Assembly (NCBI RefSeq): GCF_018998565.1
Contig: NZ_JAHNZO010000012.1
Coordinates: forward strand, 1-64,000
Length of the DNA: 64,000 bases
Source of the DNA: Paenibacillus oleatilyticus
GTDB lineage: Bacteria > Bacillota > Bacilli > Paenibacillales > NBRC-103111
Reading direction: 5' to 3'
Part shown: one piece after another, positions 9,473-18,681 of the stretch
Position numbering within the stretch: position 1 is the first letter of the stretch
How the letters are laid out: every line of letters begins with the position of its first letter
Program-made: the position numbers and the translations under genes
The notes under the pieces: generated by a model
What the model was told of the DNA's origin: nothing
What the model saw: the letters and a program-made list of their open reading frames with translations, nothing else
Databases searched by the model: none

Positions 9473-10801
9473 TTGACTGTCTTACCGAAAGTGACTGTCA
9501 TCGGCGCGGGCTTGGCTGGCAGCGAAGCCGCGTGGCAAATCGCAAGCCAAGGCGTGCCGGTGGTTTTATATGAAATGCGTCCCGTGAAAAAAACGCCTGC
9601 GCACATTTCCGATCAATTCGCCGAGCTCGTCTGCAGCAATTCGCTGCGGGCGAACGGATTGACGAACGCGGTGGGCGTATTGAAGGAAGAAATGCGCATC
9701 CTGAACTCGTTAATATTGCGTGCAGCCGACAAGCATGCCGTTCCGGCCGGCGGGGCGCTTGCCGTCGACCGGGAAGGCTTCTCGGGCGAGGTAACGTCCT
9801 TGCTGCGCAACCATCCGCTGATCGAGGTGCGCAACGAGGAGCTGGAGTCGCTTCCTGAAGGAATTGTCGTCGTTGCGACCGGACCGCTAACCTCACCTGC
9901 GCTTTCCAAGCATTTGCAGGAGCTGACGGGCGAGGAGTACTTATACTTCTATGACGCGGCTGCGCCGATTGTGGAAAAAGAATCGATCGATATGAGCAAA
10001 GTTTATCTCGCCTCCCGTTATGATAAGGGCGAGGCTGCCTATTTGAACTGCCCGATGACCGAAGAGGAATTTACGGTGTTCTACGAGGCCTTGATCTCCG
10101 CGGAAACGGCGCCGATGAAGGAGTTCGAGAAAGAGATTTATTTCGAAGGCTGCATGCCGATCGAAGTGATGGCGAAGCGCGGCCGGCAAACCGTCTTATT
10201 CGGTCCGATGAAGCCCGTTGGGCTAATCAATCCGCATACGGGCGAATTGCCTTACGCAGTCGTTCAGCTGCGCCAGGATAATGCGGCCGGCACGCTCTAT
10301 AATTTGGTAGGCTTTCAGACCCACTTGAAGTGGGGCGAACAGAAACGGGTACTTTCCCTTATTCCCGGATTGGAAAACGCGGAGTTTGTCCGGTACGGCG
10401 TCATGCACCGCAATACGTTCATCAATTCGCCAAGGCTGCTGCGTCCTACGTACCAGTTCAAAGACCGGGACAGCCTGTTCTTTGCCGGACAGATGACCGG
10501 TGTGGAAGGATACGTCGAATCGGCTGCTTCGGGGCTCATTGCGGGGATGAACGCGGCGCGCTACGCCAAAGGGGAGGAGATGTTCGTACTGCCTCCGGAT
10601 ACCGCGCTCGGCAGCATGGCGCAATACATCACGACGGCCGATTTCAAGCATTTTCAGCCGATGAACGCCAACTTCGGGCTTTTTGCGCCGCTTGACGAGA
10701 AGATCAAAAACAAGAAGCTGAAGTATGAAAAAATTGCTACGCGTGCAATTGAGAAAATTCAGAATTTTTCACAAAACCTATACAATTCGCCTTGTAAATA
10801 A
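9473..10801 (+). CDS. trmFO: Methylenetetrahydrofolate-tRNA-(uracil-5-)-methyltransferase TrmFO
   Basis: A 442-residue flavoprotein that makes m5U54 in the T-loop of tRNA using 5,10-methylenetetrahydrofolate and FADH2, the folate-dependent route of many Bacillota. The FAD-binding GxGxxG (GAGLAG) is at residues 11-16, and the GidA-related signatures CSNSLR and [12 protein letters not shown] are present. The start is TTG 9473, with AGGAGG (9459-9464) 8 bases ahead and no better ATG. It lies 34 bases after topA as in B. subtilis, but the recombinase gene (codV/xerC) that follows there is absent. Confidence 0.96.
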   Translation: MTVLPKVTVIGAGLAGSEAAWQIASQGVPVVLYEMRPVKKTPAHISDQFAELVCSNSLRANGLTNAVGVLKEEMRILNSLILRAADKHAVPAGGALAVDREGFSGEVTSLLRNHPLIEVRNEELESLPEGIVVVATGPLTSPALSKHLQELTGEEYLYFYDAAAPIVEKESIDMSKVYLASRYDKGEAAYLNCPMTEEEFTVFYEALISAETAPMKEFEKEIYFEGCMPIEVMAKRGRQTVLFGPMKPVGLINPHTGELPYAVVQLRQDNAAGTLYNLVGFQTHLKWGEQKRVLSLIPGLENAEFVRYGVMHRNTFINSPRLLRPTYQFKDRDSLFFAGQMTGVEGYVESAASGLIAGMNAARYAKGEEMFVLPPDTALGSMAQYITTADFKHFQPMNANFGLFAPLDEKIKNKKLKYEKIATRAIEKIQNFSQNLYNSPCK

Positions 10802-10821
10802 AACATGTACTGTGTTACGAT
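10792..10821 (+). promoter_or_regulatory. Possible promoter overlapping the trmFO end
   Basis: TTGTAA (10792-10797), 18 bases, TACGAT (10816-10821). It could drive hslVU-codY, but two hairpins follow before hslV. Weak evidence from base pattern only. Confidence 0.25.
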
Positions 10822-10840
10822 AGATCACGAATATAATCTC

Positions 10841-10897
10841 GCTCCGTTAATACGGAGCTTTCGCCAAACTAAGCTTGAAACAGCTTAGTTTTCGTCT
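10841..10897 (+). terminator. Tandem hairpins between trmFO and hslV
   Basis: Two perfect hairpins in a row: a 7-bp stem with a TAAT loop (10841-10858), and a 9-bp stem (10866-10874 with 10883-10891) with an 8-base loop followed by TCGTCTTGT. The second resembles an imperfect intrinsic terminator. Together they probably end topA-trmFO transcription or attenuate read-through into hslV. Confidence 0.5.
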
Positions 10898-11017
10898 TGT
10901 AGACAACTAATTTATGCACCATCTACGAAGTTCCGGAAGCCCGCAGCAAGTGCAATTGTGGGCGGAAAAGCGCTTAATCCGAAGCTTTTCTTTACAATGA
11001 GGAGGAATATCGGGCCC

Positions 11018-11560
11018 ATGGAGCAATTTCACGCCACGACGATTTTTGCCGTCCGCCATCAGGGCAAGGGCGCTATTGCAGGGGACGGCCAAGTGACCTT
11101 CGGTAACAGCATGGTCATGAAGAGTCAAGCCAAAAAAGTGAGAAGATTGTATCGCGGCAACGTCATAGCCGGGTTTGCCGGGTCGGTCGCCGATGCGATT
11201 ACATTATTCGAGAAGTTCGAGGCGAAGCTGGAGGAGCATCACGGCAATTTGCAGCGGTCTGCCGTCGAACTGACCAAAGATTGGCGTCAGGATCGCGTGC
11301 TGCGCAGACTGGAAGCGATGATGATCGTGATGGACCGAAGCGGTCTGCTGCTTTTATCCGGCAACGGGGAAATCATCGAGCCGGACGACGGTATCCTGGC
11401 GATCGGTTCCGGGGGCAGCTTTGCGCTCGCCGCAGGCCGGGCGCTGCACCGTTATGCGCCGCAGATGAGCGCGAAGGAAATCGCCCATGCCGCGCTTACG
11501 ATGGCGGCGGAGATTTGCGTGTTTACGAATCACAATATCATTGTCGAAGAAATCGAATGA
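11018..11560 (+). CDS. hslV: ATP-dependent protease peptidase subunit HslV (ClpQ/CodW)
   Basis: The 180-residue proteolytic subunit of the HslVU two-component protease. The N-terminal TTIFAVRH segment contains the expected catalytic threonine, preceded here by the six residues MEQFHA. The GDGQVTFGN and GFAGSVADA motifs and the C-terminal [14 protein letters not shown] segment are typical. I start at ATG 11018, with GAGGAGG 10-12 bases ahead, rather than at the 20-codon longer frame start (10958). B. subtilis ClpQ (MSSFHATT...) uses an N-terminal serine; this protein has Glu at position 2, so removal of a short propeptide to expose Thr seems more likely. hslU follows after 17 bases. Confidence 0.96.
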   Translation: MEQFHATTIFAVRHQGKGAIAGDGQVTFGNSMVMKSQAKKVRRLYRGNVIAGFAGSVADAITLFEKFEAKLEEHHGNLQRSAVELTKDWRQDRVLRRLEAMMIVMDRSGLLLLSGNGEIIEPDDGILAIGSGGSFALAAGRALHRYAPQMSAKEIAHAALTMAAEICVFTNHNIIVEEIE

Positions 11561-11577
11561 TCCAGGAGGTTATGACG

Positions 11578-12975
11578 TTGAAGCAAATAGCCTTAACCCC
11601 CAGAGAAATCGTAGCCGAATTGGATAAGTATATCGTCGGACAGAAGCAGGCCAAGAAGTCCGTTGCTGTCGCGCTGCGAAACCGGTACCGCCGGAGCCTG
11701 CTCGAAGAATCGCTCCGCGACGAGATCGCACCGAAGAACCTGTTAATGATCGGACCGACTGGCGTCGGCAAGACGGAAATTGCCCGCCGCATGGCAAAGC
11801 TGGTCAATGCGCCGTTTATCAAGGTCGAGGCGACCAAATTTACGGAAGTCGGATACGTCGGACGCGATGTCGAGTCGATGGTCCGGGACTTGGTGGAAAC
11901 GTCGATCCGCATGGTAAAAGCTGAGAAAACCGATAAGCTTAAGGACCGTGCGGAACAAATGGTTAACGACCGGATCGTATCCATCCTTGTACCTAGTCCA
12001 TCCAAGCACCGGGGCCAGCGCAATCCGCTGGAAATGCTGTTTGGCCAGCAGAATGCAGGCCATACGGATACGGAGCCGGAAACGGATTCGTCGATTGCGT
12101 CCCAGAGGCAGGAAGTTAGGGAGCGTCTTCTGCGTGGCGAGCTTGAGAATCAAGTGATCGAAATCGAGGTGGAGGATAGCTCCCCTTCGATGTTCGATAT
12201 GCTGGCGGGACAGGGCAACGACCAGGCGGGCATGAATATGCAGGAGCTGTTCGGAAGCCTGATGCCGAAGCGCACGAAAAAGCGCAAGCTCCCGATCAAA
12301 GAAGCGCGCAAGGTGCTGCTTCAAGAGGAGGCCCAAAAGCTGCTGGATATGGACGAAGTGATCCAGGAAGCGGTGAAGCGAGCCGAGCAGGGCGGCATCA
12401 TTTTCATCGACGAGATCGATAAGATATGCAGCTCCAGCCGCGGCAGTGGGCCGGACGTCTCACGTGAGGGCGTGCAGCGGGACATTTTGCCTATTGTCGA
12501 GGGATCGACCGTCATGACCAAATACGGCCCTGTAAAAACGGATTATATCCTGTTTGTGGCGGCAGGGGCATTCCATATCGCAAAACCGTCGGATTTAATT
12601 CCCGAGCTTCAGGGGCGGTTTCCGATCCGGGTCGAGCTAAGCAGTTTATCGGAGCAGGACTTTGTGCTCATATTGAAAGAGCCGAAAAATGCATTAACCA
12701 AACAATATACGGCACTGCTGGAAACGGAAGGGATACGTGTCGAGTTTTCCGACGAAGCGATTCTGGAAATTGCCCGGATTGCCGCTGACGTGAATCAGAA
12801 TACCGATAACATCGGCGCCCGCCGTCTGCATACCATTTTAGAGAAATTGCTGGAAGATTTGTCCTTTGAAGCGCCGGAAATCACGCTTGAGCAAATCGTA
12901 ATCTCACCGGAGTATGTCAGGGAAAAGCTGTCCGGTATCGTGCAGAACCGGGATCTCAGCCAGTACATTTTGTAA
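11578..12975 (+). CDS. hslU: ATP-dependent protease ATPase subunit HslU (ClpY/CodX)
   Basis: The 465-residue AAA+ unfoldase that feeds substrates to HslV. Walker A GPTGVGKT is at residues 59-66, the Walker [11 protein letters not shown] follows the intermediate (I) domain, and the C-terminal DLSQYIL tail, which inserts into HslV, is intact. The longest frame begins inside hslV (11281) but the start is almost certainly TTG 11578: AGGAGG (11564-11569) lies 8 bases ahead, and [12 protein letters not shown] then aligns without gap to the Bacillus N-terminus. ATG 11572 is only 2 bases from that site. The I-domain is acidic and diverges most, as usual. Confidence 0.96.
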   Translation: MKQIALTPREIVAELDKYIVGQKQAKKSVAVALRNRYRRSLLEESLRDEIAPKNLLMIGPTGVGKTEIARRMAKLVNAPFIKVEATKFTEVGYVGRDVESMVRDLVETSIRMVKAEKTDKLKDRAEQMVNDRIVSILVPSPSKHRGQRNPLEMLFGQQNAGHTDTEPETDSSIASQRQEVRERLLRGELENQVIEIEVEDSSPSMFDMLAGQGNDQAGMNMQELFGSLMPKRTKKRKLPIKEARKVLLQEEAQKLLDMDEVIQEAVKRAEQGGIIFIDEIDKICSSSRGSGPDVSREGVQRDILPIVEGSTVMTKYGPVKTDYILFVAAGAFHIAKPSDLIPELQGRFPIRVELSSLSEQDFVLILKEPKNALTKQYTALLETEGIRVEFSDEAILEIARIAADVNQNTDNIGARRLHTILEKLLEDLSFEAPEITLEQIVISPEYVREKLSGIVQNRDLSQYIL

Positions 12976-12997
12976 TGTCAACTTGGAGGCAAGACTA

Positions 12998-13771
12998 ATG
13001 ACACTTTTGATGAAAACCAGAAGGCTGAATAAACTGCTGCAAAAGGAAGCGGGGAACCCAGTCAGCTTTATGGATATGGCCGCGGTGCTGAGCGATATTT
13101 TGCAGGCGGATATATTTGTCGTCAGTCGGAGAGGAAAGGTGCTGGGGAGCGCATTCACAACGCCCGTATTCGAGGCCGGCGTCAACGAAACGGTGCTGCA
13201 GGAAAACCGGTTTCCGTCCGAATACAACCAGCTTTTGCTCAAGGTGGAGGAGACGTCCTCCAACCTGGAGGCAGGAAGCGAATTCGATATCTTTCGACAA
13301 ATTTCGCACGATGCCGGCTTTTACATGACGATTGTTCCGATCATCGGCGGCGGCGAACGGTTGGGAACACTCGTTCTCACGAAGCGCAACGGCATGTTTA
13401 TTGATGATGATTTGATTTTGGCAGAATATGGGTCAACTGTTGTGGCGATGGAGATTTTGCGCGAAAAAGCGGAGCAGATTGAGATCGAAGCCCGGGGCAA
13501 AGCGGTCGTTCAGGTGGCGGTCGGTTCATTATCCTTCAGCGAGCTGGAAGCGGTGGAACATATATTCGAGCAGCTCGAAGGGTCGGAAGGCCTACTTGTG
13601 GCCAGTAAAATCGCGGACCGCGTAGGGATTACCCGTTCGGTGATTGTCAATGCTCTGCGCAAGCTGGAAAGCGCCGGTGTCATTGAAACGCGTTCGCTCG
13701 GAATGAAGGGAACGTACATTCGTGTTTTGAACGATCAATTGATGGCTGGAATCCAAAGTGTGAAAGCGTAG
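12998..13771 (+). CDS. codY: GTP-sensing global transcriptional repressor CodY
   Basis: A 257-residue CodY, the Bacillota regulator that senses GTP and branched-chain amino acids and represses nutrient-scavenging, competence and often motility genes. The N-terminal GAF domain covers ~1-150 ([10 protein letters not shown] near 41-50; [14 protein letters not shown] near 112-125), and the C-terminal winged helix-turn-helix includes residues 201-220 ([20 protein letters not shown]), the invariant DNA-recognition part. Start at ATG 12998 with GGAGG 9 bases ahead; longer in-frame starts overlap hslU and lack homology. It lies between hslVU and the fla/che operon as in B. subtilis. Confidence 0.97.
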   Translation: MTLLMKTRRLNKLLQKEAGNPVSFMDMAAVLSDILQADIFVVSRRGKVLGSAFTTPVFEAGVNETVLQENRFPSEYNQLLLKVEETSSNLEAGSEFDIFRQISHDAGFYMTIVPIIGGGERLGTLVLTKRNGMFIDDDLILAEYGSTVVAMEILREKAEQIEIEARGKAVVQVAVGSLSFSELEAVEHIFEQLEGSEGLLVASKIADRVGITRSVIVNALRKLESAGVIETRSLGMKGTYIRVLNDQLMAGIQSVKA

Positions 13772-13808
13772 CCAACATTCTCAAAAAGGTGAAATATTTA
13801 ACATTTCG

Positions 13809-13837
13809 GGCTCTATATGCAAATATAGGGCTTTTTT
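13809..13837 (+). terminator. Rho-independent terminator after codY
   Basis: A 10-bp stem (13809-13818 with 13823-13832) containing two G-T wobbles, loop GCAA, then a run of T to 13837. It separates hslVU-codY from the fla/che operon. Confidence 0.8.
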
Positions 13838-13841
13838 CATA

Positions 13842-13870
13842 TTGTATTCACTTCCAAGATCTCTCAATAT
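13842..13870 (+). promoter_or_regulatory. Weak candidate promoter of the fla/che operon
   Basis: TTGTAT (13842-13847), 17 bases, CAATAT (13865-13870). The leader to flgB (13871-14011) also holds a small inverted repeat (TGTAGT/ACTACA near 13874-13893). I see no convincing sigma-D element (TAAA-N15-GCCGATAT) here, although one exists at this place in B. subtilis. Confidence 0.25.
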
Positions 13871-14011
13871 AGATGTAGTTCTCGTTTACTACATTTTACG
13901 ACAAACCGTATTGTATTTTTTTTATGTTTAGATGTCGAAGGAAGGAGGATATTACGTTATCTTGTTGAATAACTAGATTCAGAATCATCCTTGGAAAGTG
14001 GGAGTCAACGC

Positions 14012-14413
14012 ATGAATATTTTAAACAAGCCCTCATTTCAAACGCTGGAGCGTGCCCTTGATGCCGCCACACTTAGGCAAAAAGTGATTGCCGACAATGT
14101 GGCAAATGTCGACACGCCCTTTTTCAAACGGTCGGAAGTTCGTTTTGAAGAACTGCTGCAGCAGGAAATGAACGGAGCCGGGATTGAAGGGTATCGGACC
14201 GATCCGAGGCATTTTTATATCGGACGTCCGGCAAAGCCGGAGCCACAAATCGTTCGTGACAACCAATCCATGATTAACAACAACTTGAATAACGTCGATA
14301 TCGATTACGAAATGGCGCTCATGGCCAAAAACCAACTTCGATACAACGTAATGGTCCAGCAAGTCAGCGGCGAGATCAAAAAAATCAGAACAGCTATCGG
14401 CGGGAGAGGGTAA
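14012..14413 (+). CDS. flgB: Flagellar basal-body rod protein FlgB
   Basis: A 133-residue proximal rod protein exported by the flagellar type III system. The N-terminal flg_bb_rod motif is clear: ALDAATLRQKVIADNVANVDTP-type sequence with the NVAN core near residue 29, and the C-terminal helix (NNVDIDYEMALMAKNQLRYN) is typical. I choose ATG 14012, with GTGGGAG upstream, over TTG 13991. First gene of the fla/che operon; flgC follows after 3 bases. Confidence 0.95.
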   Translation: MNILNKPSFQTLERALDAATLRQKVIADNVANVDTPFFKRSEVRFEELLQQEMNGAGIEGYRTDPRHFYIGRPAKPEPQIVRDNQSMINNNLNNVDIDYEMALMAKNQLRYNVMVQQVSGEIKKIRTAIGGRG

Positions 14414-14416
14414 CGG

Positions 14417-14872
14417 ATGAGACTTACAAACGGATTTGACATCAGTTCTTCCGCACTAACGGCGCAGCGCTTTCGGATGGACGTTATTTCGTCTAATATC
14501 GCCAATGCGGATTCGACAAGAGCGCAGATGGTAAACGGCAAATGGGTCCCGTATCAGCGCAAACTGGTGTCTTTCGAACCAAAACAGCAAAATTTCGGCG
14601 AGTCGCTTGCCAATGCCATGTCCGGTAAAAATTCGGGAGCCGGGGACGGCGTACGGGTAACTCAAGTGATCCAAGATCCTTCTCCTTTTAGACAGCATTA
14701 TGACCCGACGCATCCGGATGCGGACGAGAACGGCATGGTACTTTTGCCCAATGTAGACATTTTGAAAGAAATGGTCGATATGATCTCGGCTACCCGGTCC
14801 TACGAAGCCAACGTCACCGCACTGAACGCTTCCAAGGCTTTGATCGGGAAAGCGTTGGAAATCGGGAAATAG
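14417..14872 (+). CDS. flgC: Flagellar basal-body rod protein FlgC
   Basis: A 151-residue rod protein. The rod-protein N-terminal motif is present (SSALTAQRFRMDVISSNIAN), and the C-terminus has the flg_bbr_C signature (EMVDMISATRSYEANVTALN). GAGAGGG ahead of ATG 14417. Between flgB and fliE in the conserved order; it stacks with FlgB and FliE to form the rod on the MS ring. Confidence 0.96.
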   Translation: MRLTNGFDISSSALTAQRFRMDVISSNIANADSTRAQMVNGKWVPYQRKLVSFEPKQQNFGESLANAMSGKNSGAGDGVRVTQVIQDPSPFRQHYDPTHPDADENGMVLLPNVDILKEMVDMISATRSYEANVTALNASKALIGKALEIGK

Positions 14873-14894
14873 TTAACGTAAAGGAGTAATAATC

Positions 14895-15197
14895 ATGATC
14901 GAATCCCTGAAATTGCAGCAGCCGCAGCAGATTGCCGGCGCCGTTCAGCCTAAAATAACTAGCGCATCTGAAGTGACGGACCAATTCGGAAAATTTTTGA
15001 GCGATGCGATCGCCGACCTGAATAACCAGCAGTCCACTTCGGATGTCATGAAGGATCAGTTTGTCAAAGGAGAAATTTCCGACGTGCATCAACTGATGAT
15101 CGCCTCTGAAAAAGCGTCCTTGGGATTAGAGCTCACGGTTCAAGTGCGAAACAAAGTCATCGAGGCTTATCAAGAAATCATGAGAACGCAAATCTAA
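14895..15197 (+). CDS. fliE: Flagellar hook-basal body complex protein FliE
   Basis: A 100-residue adaptor that joins the FliF MS ring to the rod. The conserved C-terminal half (DVHQLMIASEKASLGLELTV followed by RNKVIEAYQEIMR) is complete; the N-terminal part is Gln-rich and variable. AAGGAG lies 8-9 bases before ATG 14895. Same operon position as in B. subtilis. Confidence 0.95.
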   Translation: MIESLKLQQPQQIAGAVQPKITSASEVTDQFGKFLSDAIADLNNQQSTSDVMKDQFVKGEISDVHQLMIASEKASLGLELTVQVRNKVIEAYQEIMRTQI

Positions 15198-15241
15198 TCT
15201 TCAAACGTACCTGACGAGGGTTCATCAGATGGGGTGAAACA

Positions 15242-16837
15242 GTGAACGAAAATGTGCTCCAATATTGGAACCGAACGAAGCAATATTGGAATCAATTCAG
15301 CAAAACGCAAAAGTGGACTGTTATCGCAACTGTGATTTTAGTCATACTGACGGTAGGTATTATTAGTTATAATTTTTCTAAAACCGAGTACGCCTTGGCT
15401 TACACGAACTTGCAGCCTAGCGACGCAGCGGCCATCAAAGCGTACTTGGACGGCGCCAAAATCCCGTATCAGCTCAGCGAAGACGGAAAAAGCATCGGCG
15501 TTCCGCGCAGTCAAGTCGCCAGCGTCAAGCTTGCCGTTGAATCGCAAGGCTTGAACAAAAACGGCAACGTCGGCTATGGCGCCTTCAGCCAAAGCAGCAC
15601 CTTCGGCACCACGGACAGAGAGTTCGATGTCAAATACGTGAACGCTGTTCAAGGCGAGCTGCAGCAGCTTATCAACTCGAACAATGCGATCGCAAGCTCG
15701 AAAGTATTGATCAGCTTGCCACAGGAAAGCTTGTTCTTGCGGAAGGGGGAGCAACCAGAGAAAGCATCGGCCTCCGTCGTGCTTGATATCAAGCCGGGCT
15801 ACACGCTTGATCAGGCCAAGGTCGATACGATGTATAACTTGGTTTCTCACAGCATCAAAGGGCTTCCGGTCGAGAACATTACGATTTCCGATCAAAACGG
15901 CGATCTGCTCGAGTACTCCAAAGCGAACGGCAAAGTAAACGGAGCTTCCAATCTCGCTTTGCAGCAGTTCGAAATCAACAACAAGTTCAGAAACGATGTG
16001 CAGCGCAACGTGCAGCAAATGCTCGGCTCTATTCTCGGCCGGGATAAAGTGATCGTAAGTGTGTTCTCTACGATGAACTTCGATCAGACGAGACGCAAAG
16101 AGCAGCTGGTGACTGCGCCGAATACGGTAGACCAAACCGGGCTCGACATTTCCATTCAGGAGATCCAAAAGAACTATACGAGTGACGGTGGTGCAGGGAC
16201 GTCCGGCGTACCGGGAACGGGCTCGACGGATGTGCCGGGATACCCGGGCAGCAGCAACAGTGGAAAGACGAACTCCGAAGAACTGCAAAAAACGGTAAAT
16301 CGGGAAGTCAACCGGATTACGAACGAAATTGAGATGACGCCCTACATAGTAAAAGATTTAACCATTAACGTCGGCATTGAACCACCCGATCCGCAAAATC
16401 CGGCTTCGCTTTCGCCAGAAACGGTGAATGAGATCCGGAATATGCTCGTCAACGTGGTGCGTGCAGGCTTGGCCGATAACAAGCAACCGATAACGGACGC
16501 GGAGCTACTTAAAAAAGTAACTGTGTTTCCCCATACGTTCGCTAGAACGAACGAAAGCCAGGGAACGAGCACGAATTCGATGCTGCTCTACGGTGCGCTC
16601 GGCGGATTGGCTCTTGCTTTGCTTGCCGGAGGCGCCTACTGGTTTATCCGCAGACGCAAGGCGCAGCAAGAGGAAGAAGAAGAGATCCTGGACGAGTCGC
16701 CGCGAGTGGAATTCCCGACCATCGATATCGATAACTTGAACAATGAAAATCAAGTGCGCAAGCAGCTGGAACAGCTTGCCAAGAAAAAACCGGAAGAATT
16801 TGTTAATCTGCTCCGCACTTGGTTAGTAGACGAATAG
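15242..16837 (+). CDS. fliF: Flagellar MS-ring protein FliF
   Basis: A 531-residue membrane protein that forms the MS ring and houses the export gate. An N-terminal transmembrane helix lies at about 25-43 and a second at about 447-468, flanking the periplasmic ring-building domains. The YscJ-like motif appears near SQGLNKNGNVGYGAF, and a Gly/Ser/Pro-rich linker (about 315-345) interrupts the periplasmic part. The C-terminal cytoplasmic tail, which binds FliG, ends in KKKPEEFVNLLRTWLVDE. Start is GTG 15242, with GGGGTG upstream. Confidence 0.97.
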   Translation: MNENVLQYWNRTKQYWNQFSKTQKWTVIATVILVILTVGIISYNFSKTEYALAYTNLQPSDAAAIKAYLDGAKIPYQLSEDGKSIGVPRSQVASVKLAVESQGLNKNGNVGYGAFSQSSTFGTTDREFDVKYVNAVQGELQQLINSNNAIASSKVLISLPQESLFLRKGEQPEKASASVVLDIKPGYTLDQAKVDTMYNLVSHSIKGLPVENITISDQNGDLLEYSKANGKVNGASNLALQQFEINNKFRNDVQRNVQQMLGSILGRDKVIVSVFSTMNFDQTRRKEQLVTAPNTVDQTGLDISIQEIQKNYTSDGGAGTSGVPGTGSTDVPGYPGSSNSGKTNSEELQKTVNREVNRITNEIEMTPYIVKDLTINVGIEPPDPQNPASLSPETVNEIRNMLVNVVRAGLADNKQPITDAELLKKVTVFPHTFARTNESQGTSTNSMLLYGALGGLALALLAGGAYWFIRRRKAQQEEEEEILDESPRVEFPTIDIDNLNNENQVRKQLEQLAKKKPEEFVNLLRTWLVDE

Positions 16838-16850
16838 AGGTGTGCAACAC

Positions 16851-17867
16851 TTGGCTAAAGTACAGCAACCGGGTTTAACGGGGCGACAAAAAGCCGCAAT
16901 ACTTTTGATTAGTTTGGGTCCGGAAGTGTCCGCTCAAATTTTTAAACATCTGCGTGACGAAGAAATTGAGCAGCTCACTTTGGAAATAGCCAATGTCAGG
17001 AAAGTTGACAACGCCGAAAAAGAAGCGATCTTGGCAGAGTTCCATCAAATTTGCTTGGCCCAAGAATTCATATCGCAAGGCGGTATCACTTATGCAAAAG
17101 AGATTCTGGAGAAAGCGCTCGGATCTCAAAAAGCATTGGATATCATCAATCGGTTGACGGCGACGCTTCAAGTGAGACCTTTCGATTTTGCCCGGAAAGC
17201 CGATCCTGCTCAAATCTTGAACTTTATTCAGAATGAAAATTCACAAACCATTGCTCTGGTTCTCGCGTACCTGCAGCCGGAGCAAGCCTCCATCATCCTG
17301 TCTTCGCTTCCTCAGGAGAAGCAGGCGGATGTGGCGAAGCGGGTTGCCTTGATGGACAGCACATCGCCGGAGGTTATCAGCCAAGTCGAGCGGGTACTTG
17401 AGCAGAAGCTTTCCGCCACGGTTACGCAGGACTATACGAATGCCGGCGGGATTTCGGCCGTCGTTCAAATTTTGAACGGCGTCGACCGCGGGACAGAGCG
17501 TACGATCCTCGATTCGCTCGAGATTCAGGATCCTGAGCTTGCCGAGGAAATTAAGAAACGGATGTTCGTATTCGAGGACATCGTCAACATCGACAACCGT
17601 TCGATCCAACGCATTATCCGCGACATCGAGAATGCCGACCTCCAATTGGCGCTTAAAGTGGCCAGCGAAGAAGTTCGGGAAGCCATTTTCAAAAACATGT
17701 CCAAGCGGATGGCCGAAACGTTCCGGGAAGAAATGGAATACATGGGTCCGGTTCGGCTGCGTGACGTCGAAGAAGCGCAAACACGCATCGTAGCTACGAT
17801 CAGACGTTTGGAAGAAGCCGGTGAAATCATCATCGCCCGTGGCGGAGGAGATGATATTATTGTCTAA
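16851..17867 (+). CDS. fliG: Flagellar motor switch protein FliG
   Basis: A 338-residue C-ring protein that interacts with the stator and generates torque. N-, middle and C-terminal armadillo-like domains are complete; the GGPDDI-type ending GGGDDIIV and the charged torque helix (MGPVRLRDVEEAQTRIVATI) are present. I start at TTG 16851, since AGAGGTG (16836-16842) is 8 bases upstream and the protein then has exactly the B. subtilis length; GTG 16842 would overlap the Shine-Dalgarno itself. The 3' end overlaps fliH by 8 bases. Confidence 0.95.
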   Translation: MAKVQQPGLTGRQKAAILLISLGPEVSAQIFKHLRDEEIEQLTLEIANVRKVDNAEKEAILAEFHQICLAQEFISQGGITYAKEILEKALGSQKALDIINRLTATLQVRPFDFARKADPAQILNFIQNENSQTIALVLAYLQPEQASIILSSLPQEKQADVAKRVALMDSTSPEVISQVERVLEQKLSATVTQDYTNAGGISAVVQILNGVDRGTERTILDSLEIQDPELAEEIKKRMFVFEDIVNIDNRSIQRIIRDIENADLQLALKVASEEVREAIFKNMSKRMAETFREEMEYMGPVRLRDVEEAQTRIVATIRRLEEAGEIIIARGGGDDIIV

Positions 17868-18678
17868 TGTCATCAAATCATTTCAATATGTAGCTATGGA
17901 AGACAGCAAGCTTGTCGAGCCTCCGGCCCCTCCCGTTCTTAAACAAGAACATCTGCAAGACGGCGAACTGACGGAGGAACAACAGCTCGAGCTCGACAAC
18001 CTGATGCAGATGAAGGAGCAAATTCTTCAAGACGCCGAATCGTTTGCCGAAGAACAAGTACGCGCCGCTATGGATGAGGCCGCAGCCATCAGACAGCAGG
18101 CCCAAGCCGAAATTGAAGCTTGGTGGGACGAACGCAGACAGCTGGATCAGGAAACGATCGAGCAAGCGATGGACCGGGGCTTCGAGCAAGGCTACCAGGA
18201 AGGGCTGGCCAGAGCCGAAGCGGAGCTTCGCCAGCAGTACGAAAGCATGCTGCAGGAAGCGTCGCAAATCTTGGAACAATCGTACGTACTAAAGCAGCAG
18301 ATCATTCAAGAATCCGAACCGTTCTTAATCGAGCTCAGCTGCTCGATTGCCGAGAAAATCGTCGATCGCCAGCTGACACTGGAATCCGAATGGGTTATCG
18401 AACTGATCCAAAAGGTGCTGTCGCGGCGAAGAGAAAAGGGAATTATTGCGCTTTGCGTATCGCCTTCTCAATTCTCCTATATACAAGACGCACGAGAAGA
18501 ACTTTTGTTGCACTTAGATTCGCAAGCAGAGCTACAAATTATTCCGGATGCCTCGGTACAAGATCGCGGATGCGTCATTCGGTCCTCCTTCGGAAGCATC
18601 GACGCCCGCATCGACACGCAGCTGAACGAAATCAAGAATGCGCTTCGGCAAGTGGCGCTGCGAAGCGAGGGATCTTAG
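17860..18678 (+). CDS. fliH: Flagellar assembly protein FliH
   Basis: A 272-residue cytoplasmic regulator of the export ATPase FliI. The sequence is Glu/Gln-rich with long predicted coiled-coil between about residues 40 and 150 and includes GxxxG-like repeats (GFEQGYQEGLARAEAEL); the C-terminal half is the FliH/YscL globular domain resembling the V-ATPase E subunit. Start TTG 17860 has GGAGGAG (17843-17849) 10 bases ahead and gives the usual MSNVIKSF N-terminus; ATG 17851 sits too close to the site. Overlaps fliG by 8 bases. Confidence 0.9.
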   Translation: MSNVIKSFQYVAMEDSKLVEPPAPPVLKQEHLQDGELTEEQQLELDNLMQMKEQILQDAESFAEEQVRAAMDEAAAIRQQAQAEIEAWWDERRQLDQETIEQAMDRGFEQGYQEGLARAEAELRQQYESMLQEASQILEQSYVLKQQIIQESEPFLIELSCSIAEKIVDRQLTLESEWVIELIQKVLSRRREKGIIALCVSPSQFSYIQDAREELLLHLDSQAELQIIPDASVQDRGCVIRSSFGSIDARIDTQLNEIKNALRQVALRSEGS

Positions 18679-18681
18679 ATT

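Noticed and set aside
10754-10768. 15-base perfect palindrome AAAATTC-A-GAATTTT resembling a CodY box
   Set aside because: Only 11 of 15 positions fit the CodY consensus, it lies inside the trmFO coding end, and no gene start is close by.
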